The notes under the pieces were generated by a model. That model was not told the origin of the DNA. It ran no database searches and saw only the letters and a list, made by a program, of their open reading frames with translations. 64,000 nucleotides of DNA, from the NCBI GenBank assembly GCA_033675265.1, contig JAUJYZ010000234.1, forward strand, positions 186,001-250,000, written 5' to 3'. The position numbers were made by a program, and so were the translations under genes. Positions 36,645-47,316 of this stretch are shown here, piece by piece (position 1 is the first letter of the stretch; each line of letters starts with the position of its first letter). The stretch comes from Actinostola sp. cb2023 (Eukaryota; Cnidaria; Anthozoa; Actiniaria; Actinostolidae).

Positions 36645-39600
36645 ATGTCGACTGTTGCTCGTCGTTCTACTGTCCCGATTGCTCACGATCACGGTGGAAC
36701 TCGAAGAGGAGGACTTCGATCGAAAACTCCTTCTGTGAATGAGCATTCTAAGAAATTGAGTAAGTAAAAGTACAATAGTTTGCTCGATGATGTCTTATTA
36801 ACATGATTTTACTCGAATTTTCCGTGTGTTTGGCTTTCATGATTCATCACAACAGCATTATTACTGAATTAGCAGCATATCTTCTCTTTGACTTCGGCCT
36901 ATTTATAAGTCTGATTTCTGATATAAATTTCTATTCGTTTGTCCTTTGGCCATTGTCGAATATGGTCAATTCTTGCTTTCCATCGCACCCAAATATCGTT
37001 TAGGTGGGGCTTACTGTACTAAATTCTGTTTGTTTATGACTTGTGACTTGTGTATAGAAAATACTCCAAAAGGCAAACGAAGGCTTGAGTTTGTTGAGCA
37101 ACCACTGAAAGACAAAAAGTTCTACCTCGATCTCGAAGGATACAAGAAAGTATCAAGTCTAGCAGCTCGCATACAAGATCTTGGAGGGGTAAATAGTAAA
37201 GTAACTTTATCAGATTCCTTTATCAATAAGCTAAGTTCATTGTCAGTTAAATACTTACATGCATCCAATCTCTCCCTTCTGTTGGACGTGTATCTCATAG
37301 TCTTTTTTTCATTATTTAACCTTTCCAGAAAGTTGAAGAATTTCTTAGTAAAGATATTAATTACTTAATCACCAATCGCAAGGATGTTGATACTAGACTT
37401 TCTCCCAGAAGTAACTCAACACCAAGTCCTGGGTTATCAATACCTAGCCCATTCCCAGCTACTGGTACTAGAAGGTATGTGTCTTCATGAGCTTCTTCAG
37501 TGCCAAAATCATAAAGCTGTGGTAGATCTAGGGGGTGCACGTGCAACCCCCTTGCTGCCCAGGAACAATTCAATAATATGATTTTGAATACAAAAAATTG
37601 GTGCACACAACATTTCCTTGTGGGGTGAACCCCCCATCTCAAAATCCTAGATCCGTCCCAATATAGTGTTTGATTGTCGTGACTTCCTTTCCTGTACCCA
37701 TTCCCTGGGGGGAAGGGGGAGGAGGGGGTTACTCCAAGGTAGTTTGGGTATGGTTGTGCTGCATGAGAGCCGAAAACCTGCATACATTTACATGCATGTA
37801 CTCTTTTGAAAAGTAGAGCGAAAATGCTGTTTTTAAAATTTTACAGTATTGTATCTTTATGTTCAATAGTCCACTTCACAGTTCCCTGCGCCATCTTGAA
37901 AGGTAGCCGTGCCTTTGCATCAAAGCGAGACCAATGGTGACCTTGCAATGATGGAGACATGTGAATAATAAATATTGTCCAAGGTGTTATGAAAGGTCTC
38001 TATCATTGCAAGGTCACCATTGGTCTCTCTTCGATGCAAAGGTCTTTCAAGATGGCGCAGGTAAAGTAACTGTGAAGGGGACTATTATAATGCATTGCAT
38101 CACATGTAATTTAGGTACAATTGTACGTGTAATATTATATTGTAGTGTAATTTAATGTGAGTAATTCGAGTGGAGCCAAGTGTCTTTGTAGAAAAAGACA
38201 AATACCATATCATTGTATTTTATTTTATTTGTATATTTCAATAAGGCTAACTACATGTATGTACGTGGGAATTGAAAACTTACCCCAAAATGTAATATTT
38301 TAACTAAAGCAACATCTACATTATGTATATTACTTTTAAGTAATATACATAATGTAATAATTAAAATTATGTACATGTGGATTATGTAATATACAATGTA
38401 ATATTGTATTTTCATTATTTTCTAACTTGGATTTTTCATTGCATATACAAATTATGTACATGTGGATTATGTAATATACAATGTAATATTGTATTTTCAT
38501 TATTTTCTAACTTGGATTTTTCATTGCATATACAAATTTGAAAATACTGTGTTACATAGTTATTGGCTAATCCTGTTACCTGTTGTTGTTTTGTGTGTGA
38601 ATAGTTCCTCTCTGAAAGGAGCTTGGCCACTTAGTGGAGATTCCCCACAAAGCATTGAGACACATCAACCTGCACCCAAGCATGATACTAGAGCCCAGGC
38701 TATCATGAAACAAGCCCAGGCTACTCTGACTAACAGATACGGTACCAGCAACATCTTGACAAATGCTAGGACGTGGGGTGTATATGTCATTTACTTGGAC
38801 AAAGTTTTAGAAAAACTGGCAGAGTTTGGTCCAAGCCAGGCTGAAAAGCAACCCTCTATCAAGGAATTAATGGTATACGGAAAGAAGCAATTGAGAGTAA
38901 AGATAAGAAAATTGCAAGTCCCATTTATTAAAGTTGAAGACCAGAGTCGCCAGTATAGGCCATTAGTTAAGGAATTCAAGGAATGGCCTCTTCCGGACTT
39001 TGATTCTCCTGTTGGTACTTGTCCTTTTGACACCCCAAGGGAAAGAAGGGACCAAGAACCAAAGAAAAGGTACAGATATGTTGTTATTAAATTAATGATA
39101 CATATGTACAATCAATGTAACAGGTTATAAAATGAAAACTGCAAGATTACATCTGTATCCTCTCACACTGAACTGGGTTCCAGAGCTTGATTTACATACA
39201 TGTACCATTTTAACTCGATTAGGCACCAGGCCACAAATTAATACTGGGCTCAATTAAATGCTGGGTCAACGGGCTGAGTTTTGAATAAACTCAAGGGCGT
39301 CATTTATTCAGGGGTCCGGCATTTAATCGAAAATGCATTAAGTGCATACCGGTACATGTAAGTGATTCCAATCAGTTATTTTAAAGTGTTTTCATAAAAC
39401 AAAGAAGACCAGTTCACAGATTTGATTTTAGACACAATCAAAGAGTTGGTACATAAAGTAGTTTGTAAGGTTTCGTCATGCATAAAAAGACTCGGCAACA
39501 AATACCGAGCTGATGAACTATTACCAAGCGACAAATGATTACTCTAAGGTTAAAGAGTTGGTAGTTTATGAGCTGTAGACTTCAACATCACAAACAAGGT

Positions 39601-42600
39601 GGTGCATCTTTATAGACTGTGATATGACTCAGATAATACCAGTGATATTCTACAGTTCTGTGTTTTGTTTTGTTAAATCTTGACTATGATTGCAAGTAAT
39701 TTCCAGTACTGACACATGGCTAATGACAATAAATAATATTAGCCTTGCAAAAATAATGAAAAAAATAATCTACTAAATAAACACTGGGTCCCACATTAAT
39801 GCTGGACTAGATGAAACGCCAGGTCAATGGGGTCGAGTTTTGAATAAATGCCAGAGGCTTCTCAATTGAGAAAATATGGCATGCCTACAATATCCCTTCC
39901 AAGTAATGTTTGTCCAGGTGAGTGTAAACTACAATGTAAGCTCTGTAATTCAGGGTATCTTACACTGAAAGACTGCAAAATAGTCCGTACTTTTTAACAA
40001 AACCTCAGGGAGAATGGTTGAATTTCGATCAAGTCATTGTTCGGGGCATGAGAGAATGAGACGAGATCTTGACTGTTTTGCGGTCTAGCTGTACTGAAAA
40101 AGACTGACCAATTTTGATAACAGTTATTGAAAGATTTTCATTTGATGTGTATTTTTTTGTGCTCAAAGAATCAAGGACAAATACCAGCAAAAGGATGCTA
40201 AGAAACAGCAGGCTAAAAAAGGCTACTGTGAATGCTGTTGTTTACACTACAATTCTTTAGATGTGGTAAGTACACATGGTGACTAAATTAGGGGCCGTCG
40301 ACATATTCACCTTTCCCCACTTAACGTCCAGGGTAAAGCGGGAAAACATTTGGACGTTAGTGTGGGGCATTTTTGTATATTAATTTTTTTTTTATTCATG
40401 TTGAAAACAAAAAGAAAGCAAAGATAAAACGAACAAACTGGTGGTCCGTTCTAGCAAGCTTCGGTGTTATATAAATAGATTCTGATATAAACTAGCAAAA
40501 GTCATGGACGGCCAGCTCTGTTTGCGGTGGCTTGGGTACGAGAATGCTTGGATTACCTGTGGTATCCCAGCGTTCATTGGGAATTAGTCGGACAAAATGG
40601 CGGTGGACTGACCGAATATATTGTGCACAAGTAATAGCCAGAATTAGTCATAGAGGCAAGATATAGAGATACAAAAGCATTGTTATTAAGGAGAATGAAG
40701 TGAACTACATGGAATGGGGGCAGTTTTGAGGATTTTCCAGCGGTATAAAGAACCTTGGACTGTTGTTTGTTACCATTTGTTTTGAGTCGTGTTGCCAAAT
40801 GCAAAACCATTCCCACGCATTTTCAATATGAAAAACAGGAAATTCCAAGTGGACGCTAAGAGGGGGGGGGGGGGGGGGTCTGACCTAAGCATCCAGTGGA
40901 CGTTAAGCAAGGAAAGGTGAATATGTGTCGACGGCCCCTTACTGGTATAAAAATATGCAAACTAATGCTATCTTTAGTCCGAAAAAGATACATTTAGGTT
41001 AAAGACCTAAGTGTCTGAGCCCATGATGCCTTGGAATGTTGTGTTTACATGCACCTGCTAAAACTATATAACATAGACTGTTATAAATACATTTAGAACA
41101 CAGTATTGTTTTTGGTCAGGAAGGTGCAACCTGATGGCAAATTCAAATCAGTTTTCCTCTGAACTGAAATCTCTTTCCAATTTCAATATTTCCATAGCCT
41201 ATGAAAAAACTAGGTACACAATGCATCATGGGATTGAACACAGGGTCTTTACGATTAAAAAAAAATGCAGTCCAACATTTGGTATCTTACAGGCAAAGAA
41301 ATACTGTTTTATGAAATTTAAACTTTTGAAAGTAAAATTATTATTGTGCTTACAAACATGCTTTACATATACAGTCAATGTCATTATAAAATAACTATGA
41401 TATAACGCACGCTCTGATTGGCCAAAGGATGCGTATTCCGCGTGCTTTATGAGAGCACACAGCACGCGCGCGCAGATATTCAAACATTTTGTAACGAACA
41501 AAATTGAAAACTTGCCTTAAAATCATAATTGTATTTTATAAAAGAAATAGAAAACTTGCCCGCTGTGCTATGTGCAGATTTATAGCACTTGGGAACTGAT
41601 CAGAACACTCGAGAAGTGTTGAGAAGCACTCCGCTACGCGTCGTGCTTCTCTTAACACTTCTCTCGTGTTCTGATCAGTCCCCGCGTGCTATAAATCTGC
41701 ACATAGCACGCGCGCTCGTTTTCTATTTCTTCATTAACGTTGTCCAGCTAAAAAGAGATTAACACTACAATAAATGTCACGTGTCTCATTCTATATTCGT
41801 TTTGCATATATGGAATTTTAATTTCAAAAGCATAAATCACCTCAGTGTGAGAAGAGAATGTTAACAATGCCCGTTTTCACAGGCAGAGGTGATTTATGCT
41901 TTTGAAATTAAAATTCCACTTGTGCAAAACGAATATAGAATGAGACACTTGACATTTATTGTAGTGTTAATCTCTTTATAGCTGGACAACGTTAATGACA
42001 TTGACTGTATGACTGCCGATAGTTTCTAAATCGATATGTAACAAAAGCAATAGAGATCCTTGGGGTGTTCCTACTTAATTTTGGTGCTTTCCTTTTACCC
42101 GGAAAAACTGGAAAAAGGCATGTGTCATTTCGATCGGAAAGTTCCAGAAAATTTAGTCTAATATGGTACACACATCTATAGAAAAACAAAAAGAGCGGGA
42201 AAAGTGGATTACCACAATCACTAGACCGAGTTTTCCGGAACTTTCTGATCGGAATGGCACATACCATTTGTTTTTCCAACCGGAATTTCCGGTTTTCCTG
42301 GTAAATGGTAAGCACCCCAGGTTTTTTACTTTACATTTATGGGCTGCCCGTAGATGGTCAGTGTCCAATGGTTGAGGTCCACAATACATTCAAATACATT
42401 TCTTATACTGTGTTTTTTTTAACATACAAAGCATTTAAAGAGTGAACACCACCAATCATTTGCACGAAAAGACGCAAACTACGAAAGTATTGATCAGCTC
42501 ATCAGTCAAGGACCAAGTTTAAAGGTTTTCTTGGAAAAAGATGAGACTCAAGTACAGTGACAAAAGAACGCATGACAAACACCAAAGGTAAGCTTTGAAG

Positions 42601-45600
42601 TACATGTTTTTTCACTTATCTTCTTTTCCCCCTCCTTCCTCATATCAATAGTAACAATAGTATTAATAAAAGGCTTCTAATAGACATGTGAGAATCGGCA
42701 GATGGAGCCGACAAACTAGAGTAGATGGCTCAGATTTTGAAAGCAGCCGCCAGAACAGTTGGCGTTGCCTGCTTGAAATGGAATCCCTGCGAACCCTCCC
42801 GAATCTCTCCCAAAAAGAAAAGTTGCTGAATCTCCGTCGTGTAAATAGAACATACATGTATCGCAAACTGACGGGCCGCGTTGCATTGTTTATCAGGACT
42901 TTTGATTATGGACTTCTGGTAATGTCATATTTCCTTTTTATTTCGTTTTTCAGCCACGACGAGTCTCGGAATCCTTTCCAGACTCCCTCAAAGGACGATG
43001 ACATTGATATTTTGGATGGAAAAGATGAAACCACTCCAGATAACAATGCCAAGAAGATGAATAAAAAAGGCGGGAAATGTATACAGGACAAAGACAGGAC
43101 CCTCTCCGAAGAAAGCTACCCTGAAAATGACAACCACATTTCTACAATACCCTTAAAAACAAAGGAAGCTGCACACAAAACTACGACATTAAACACTTTA
43201 GAAGATTTCGAGACCAGACGAATGACACGAAGTCGGTCATCCCCTAGCAGTGTAAAGCTCAATGAGATAACTGCCCTGCTTGACGAAGAGATGATCAAGG
43301 AGATCCCCATGGAAAAGAATAAGGCAGTGGCAAAGGTACAGGAGCAAGATGTGCAGAAATCTGACCCACAGCAAGAATTCCAGCAGACACAGCACGCATC
43401 TAGTGGAGCAGACACTGCTGAAGGAAGAGAGAAACACACGAGGAATGATGCCCAACCTCAAGTTATGGAAAATAGAGATGAAGAGGCGACTAAACACGTC
43501 GAAAATGACACGGCAAAGGATTCGGCGTCTGGTGAAGAACCAACTTTCACGAGACTACGATCTTCCAGGAAACCATTCCATGATGATGTCGAGCAGTCCA
43601 AAACCAAACGCGTCCTACGAAGCAACAGTAAAAGTTGCAGTTCAGACAGTACCGAGGCGTTGTCCAATCAGCAGGTTGTTAATCCTAGTTCTCCCAGAAA
43701 ACGTCGAGATACAGACCACTTTTCTTCCAGTACTATTTCCTTGTTGGAAAAAAGCACTAAGAGTGACCTTGATGACTCGCCAAGGAAGCCTTCCATAAGG
43801 CCAGATTCAAATGTTAGGAAGACAAGAAGTAAGGTTGACAAAACATCACCAGAGATCGACTGTGACAAATCGAACGATTACGAAGACAAACGTCCCGTGA
43901 TATCTCGATCAATTCCACCTCAATTCAGTTCAAGCCCAAGAAGTGGATTCGCTGTCAACAGGGTTGACGACAATTTGTCAGACGGCGAGGAAAAGAATTG
44001 CTCAATGAGAGCTGAGGCCGGGAGCTGTCCTTCTACACCAAAAGCGAGCAAATGTCGCAAGAAATCCCAGGGAAAAAGGAACAAAGAAGGAGCCTCAGGC
44101 CATCCAACTAATGAAGAAGTGCAGGGCTCCAATGCAAATACCCAAAATGACCTCGAAAAAGAACGGGAAAAGTCTGCGAAGGAGCTCGAGGAAACTTACA
44201 CGACTTTGTTCGATTCAGATGATGATGAACCTTTTGAAGGTTTTGAAATCCCTCATTTTGAAGGCTCTTCAGATCCCGATTTGATGTACCGTGTCAAAGA
44301 AATCGTCAACTATTATATTTCAAGTCAGGAGAGTACTCTTGTTGAATCAGGTGATGAAGAACGAAGTGGACACACCGAAGACACTGCAGGAACCGAAACA
44401 AAGAAAAAGAAACGTTCACCACATGGTATTAAAGTGATACTCAGTTCCAGAACAGATGAAAGTGATGACGATGTCTTTGAAGATAAGAATGATGATGATG
44501 ATGTTTCTTTTGTTGTTGAAGACGACGATGATTATGATACCAGTAGTACCGTGGCTGATAGCACCGATGGTAACGAAGATGAACATTTACTCTCCTCCCC
44601 ATTGCGTATGGATACCCTTTATAGCAAGAGAAAGTCATGGAATTTGGACGACATGGAAGACAACAAGCCAACCAAGAGAAGAAGGACTACATCTGGTGGT
44701 GAATATAATGATGAAGATGTACTGCAAACTTCCATGGATTATTTGAAAGATGAACTACCATCCACAAGCCAAAGTTCATGCAGTGATTTTCATCATTCCA
44801 CCGCCACATCGACAGATCGCAAGGAAGAAACTGAGAACATCGACATACAAAAACGTCCAAATACAAGATCGAGAACAACTAGAAACAAACAGCCATTAGA
44901 CAAGCAAAATTGTGGTACCGACGCGGTAGACACGCAGTCGACGAGACGTGTCACGAGAAGCCAGGATGTAAAGACTACAGTGTCTTTAAAAAGGTTGGAA
45001 ACCAATGAATGGAAAGTAGTCTGTGACAATGATCAACGGAAACCTTCCACGAAAAAGCCAAAAAATAACAACAACACAATCGAAGCAAGTTCGTCGTCCA
45101 GAACAAATGAACACACTGACACAGAAAATCGTACCTCTGAGGTTTCCAAGTCAGAATCGTCGTCATCGTCATCATCCGTGGAGAGAGATGAAAGCTGTAG
45201 GGATGCGTCGATCGCAAACGAAATTCCTCAAGAATTTCTCGAGCCCTCTGTTGTACTCATGTCCATTGAAGAACGTGTCAAATTGCGGCAGCTTGAAAAG
45301 TGGGCACAGAGACAGTCCGAATGTACTGTCAAGAACGAATCAGATTTAACACAAACCAAAGCGGTACAGGAAAGAGATGAATCTCAATCTAACGAAAAAG
45401 TGGAAAAAAAGAAAATCAGATCTGCAAGTGTCACACAAGCAAAGAAGTTATCGTCTGTCAGCAGAAGATCGTCTCGCAATGATTCCACTTCCAGTACTGA
45501 CATGAGCACAAAGCTAAGGTCTCGTAGTCATCCAAAACCAAACGATATATTTACTAGTACAGCTGACAACGTCAACTCGACTCCATTTCAGAAGAAAAGC

Positions 45601-45840
45601 GTCAAGGTTTTCTCGCCCACGAACAATCGAAACCAAGCCCAAAATGCAGCTTGGATATTTAATCGTGACAAATTCACAGCGTCGACTCCACAGTCTTCTA
45701 GGAAAACCAGGTCTACAAAGACGGTGGAGAGTTTGGAAGGTGGAGCCCCAACCACACGAAAGCTGCGTAACACTAGCAGGTGCCTGATAGCAGGAGATAG
45801 CTATGAGTTCATGGATGAAGATGCTTATGCATTTGATTGA
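36645..45840 (+). CDS. DBF4: DBF4, activating subunit of CDC7 kinase (apparent frameshift in exon 6)
   Basis: Activates CDC7 to phosphorylate MCM helicase and start DNA replication. Exons: 36645-36759, 37058-37188, 37329-37474, 38605-39069, 40169-40265, 42432-42587, 42954-45840. Motif N (BRCT-like; FYLDLEGYKK..., KVEEFLSKDINYLIT) is in exons 2-3, motif M (PFIKVEDQSRQYRPL) in exon 4, and the motif C zinc finger (GYCECCCLHYNSLDV then HLKSEHHQSFA) in exons 5-6. In exon 6 the zinc-finger frame hits TGA at 42558. The +1 frame instead reads KKMRLKYS, matching the conserved KKKRIKYS of vertebrate DBF4, and joins exon 7 in the right phase through a strong GTAAGC donor. One extra A in the A5 run at 42535-42539 explains this. 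Corrected length is about 1331 residues against 674 in human, because exon 7 encodes about 960 disordered, acidic, Ser-rich residues. A literal reading stops at 360 residues, after motif C. Confidence 0.9.
37515..37665. repeat. Small TIR-like element in DBF4 intron 3
   Basis: TAGATCTAGGGGGTGCA...CAACCCCC at the left is mirrored by GGGTGAACCCCCCATC...CTAGATCCGTCCC at the right. It resembles the GGATCCGCCCC-ended family at 55553-56064. No target duplication was resolved. Confidence 0.5.
37866..38085. mobile_element. Foldback element in DBF4 intron 3
   Basis: ATAGTCCACTTCACAGTT...GCGCCATCTTGAAAG...ACCAATGGTGACCTTGCAATGAT is mirrored by ATCATTGCAAGGTCACCATTGGT...CTTTCAAGATGGCGC...GGGGACTAT. Arms are about 95 bp. 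Confidence 0.9.
38365..38534. repeat. 85-bp tandem duplication
   Basis: Two near-identical copies start at 38365 and 38450 with AATTATGTACATGTGGATTA. The second ends about 70 bp before DBF4 exon 4. AT-rich palindromic words (ATGTATATTAC...GTAATATACAT) lie just before. Confidence 0.9.
39070..40168 (+). repeat. DBF4 intron 4 with a diverged direct repeat
   Basis: Segments at about 39230-39330 (TTAATACTGGGCTCAATTAA, AATGCTGGGTCAACGGG, GAGTTTTGAATAAA) and 39790-39870 (ACTGGGTCCCACATTAATGC, GGTCAATGGGGTCGAGTTTTGAATAAATGCC) are related direct repeats. No gene signal. Confidence 0.5.
40291..40938. mobile_element. TIR element with TTA target duplication (PIF/Harbinger-like)
   Basis: Ends GGGGCCGTCGACATATTCAC...CTTTCC and GGAAAGGTGAATATGTGTCGACGGCCCC form about 27 bp of inverted repeat. 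TTA stands outside both ends (40288-40290 and 40939-40941), as for PIF/Harbinger elements. The interior has ACGTCCA / TGGACGTTA words and a 17-G run (40862-40878) but no transposase, so it is non-autonomous. It starts 25 bp after the DBF4 exon 5 donor. Confidence 0.85.
41544..41729. mobile_element. Foldback element in DBF4 intron 5
   Basis: GAAATAGAAAAC...TATGTGCAGATTTATAGCAC...GAACTGATCAGAACACTCGAG pairs with its reverse complement ending GTTTTCTATTTC-like at 41729. Arms are about 85 bp. The flanking AT-rich segment (41397-41470) carries CTGATTGGCC. Confidence 0.85.
41733..41996. mobile_element. Foldback element, about 110-bp arms, abutting the previous one
   Basis: ATTAACGTTGTCCAGCTA...GATTAACACTACAATAAATG...GCATAAATCACCTC is mirrored almost perfectly by the right arm ending GCTGGACAACGTTAAT. 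It begins within a few bases of the end of the 41544-41729 foldback. Non-coding. Confidence 0.9.
42058..42321. mobile_element. TIR element, ends CCT.GGGGTG...
   Basis: CCTTGGGGTGTTCC...TTTACCCGGAAAAACTGG...CGATCGGAAAGTTCC is mirrored by GGAACTTTCTGATCGGAATGG...CCGGTTTTCCTGGTAAATGG...CACCCCAGG. It is imperfect over about 100 bp. It lies 110 bp before DBF4 exon 6. Confidence 0.75.
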
Positions 45841-47316
45841 ACTAATCTTCACTTTTATCAAGTACATGAATGAACTCCTCTGATTCACATTGAATGGTCT
45901 CTGGTGTCAACATGTACTGAAATTATTTATCTTAGCACAACCAACTGCAACGATCTTACAGTTCGTAGCAACTGGACATACGTCCAAGTCAATAATTACA
46001 GTAGGTGGAGTCAATCATCTACAGTAGGTGGAGGACTACGCCTAATTGTATTTCATCCAAATCGATAACATTCGCTTAATAAAATATTCCAAATTCCAAT
46101 GATTCTGCAATGAACTGCCCATACGTATCTAACATATTAAGTAATATAAAAATACTAAAAACGAATGATAAAACTAACTTCTTGAGTAATCGGAAAGTAG
46201 TTGTCTGATTAGTAGGAATACCGCAAGTTTTTTTGCGAAATCGGCTGTCAGAATCTTGAGTTCTTGTAAAAAATAATGTAATGAGGCGTGTGTAGGATAA
46301 TGTATTGTACAATAACCTCTTCAGCAAACAGTATTCTTATTAAAAGAAGTGTATATTTGCTTGTGTGAGGACGGAATCGATCTCACTCATCAAACAGCGT
46401 CTGTTTTTATATATTTCATTCACTTTTTACTGTAAAAAGTAGGTTTAGACTGAGAATAATAAACAAGTGTTTTAAACAAGCGTTTGTTGCTGTTCATGAT
46501 TCTCCGCTAATACAAAAGTAGACATGAGAACACGTACCTGATGTGTCAGAAAGAGCAGAGGTAACCTATCGGTCTCTCCACCCTAGCCTGCGTAGCCAGG
46601 GTCTAGGGGAATGGGGGGTGAGGGACAGGGGAAAAGGAGGCGGACTGGAGAGGAGGGGGAGAACGCAGGTTATCTCCACCCTTGCGCATTTATTTTAGTA
46701 TAATTTTTCCAAAATCTTTGTCTTTATCAAACCAATGAGAAATAAAGAAACTCACACGACAAGAAATAATGGGCTTTTATTTTCCGTTTAAATTTGACTT
46801 GAATAAAAAATATATTAAGTCAAAACTTAAAAAAGGTAGCATCACCTTCAGGGACGCTAATTTGACATGACTAACCAAAGATGATTTTTTTTAATTCTTG
46901 TATGAAAATAAATAAATTTTTAATTTACAAATAGCATTTCATATGACCTAAAAATAGAATATTTAAAAAACCTTTGTATACAATTTAAAACATGAAAGGC
47001 CGCATTGTCACGTGCTTTTTAAAATGTGACCTAACGTCATAATTTGAACTTGTGTAGTTACGTCATGTTTCCATAATGAGGTACAGGGCTGGGCTTGCGT
47101 CATGATAGCGGTTAAAAGTCACATTTAGGACTGTTAGGTCGTGCAATAAAGCCATGTTGATTTTGTGTCATGAGAATGAATTCCACTGAGTTCGCGCCTT
47201 CTTGACACGCATGTAATGTGTGTGTGTGTTGAAATGTATGTAGTGTGTGTGTGTGTGTCTTGACATGCATGAAGTGTTTGTCTGTCTTGACATGTAGTGT
47301 GTGTATCGTCGCGCAT
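45841..47316. other. Convergent 3' regions of DBF4 (+) and KIF26 (-)
   Basis: AATAAA words at about 46078 and 46458 may end DBF4. On the minus strand the KIF26 3'UTR runs left from 47316, with AATAAA-type complements around 46770-46810. A GC-rich segment at 46584-46670 (CCTGCGTAGCC ... GAACGCAGG) is a probable repeat fragment. A TG microsatellite sits at 47217-47260. The two 3'UTRs may meet within this 1.5 kb. Confidence 0.5.

Noticed and set aside
42688..42953. An ATG at 42688 as the start of a separate 1050-residue protein
   Set aside because: The first 88 codons lie before a good TTTTTCAG acceptor and read as intron; the sequence after 42954 continues DBF4 in the right phase.
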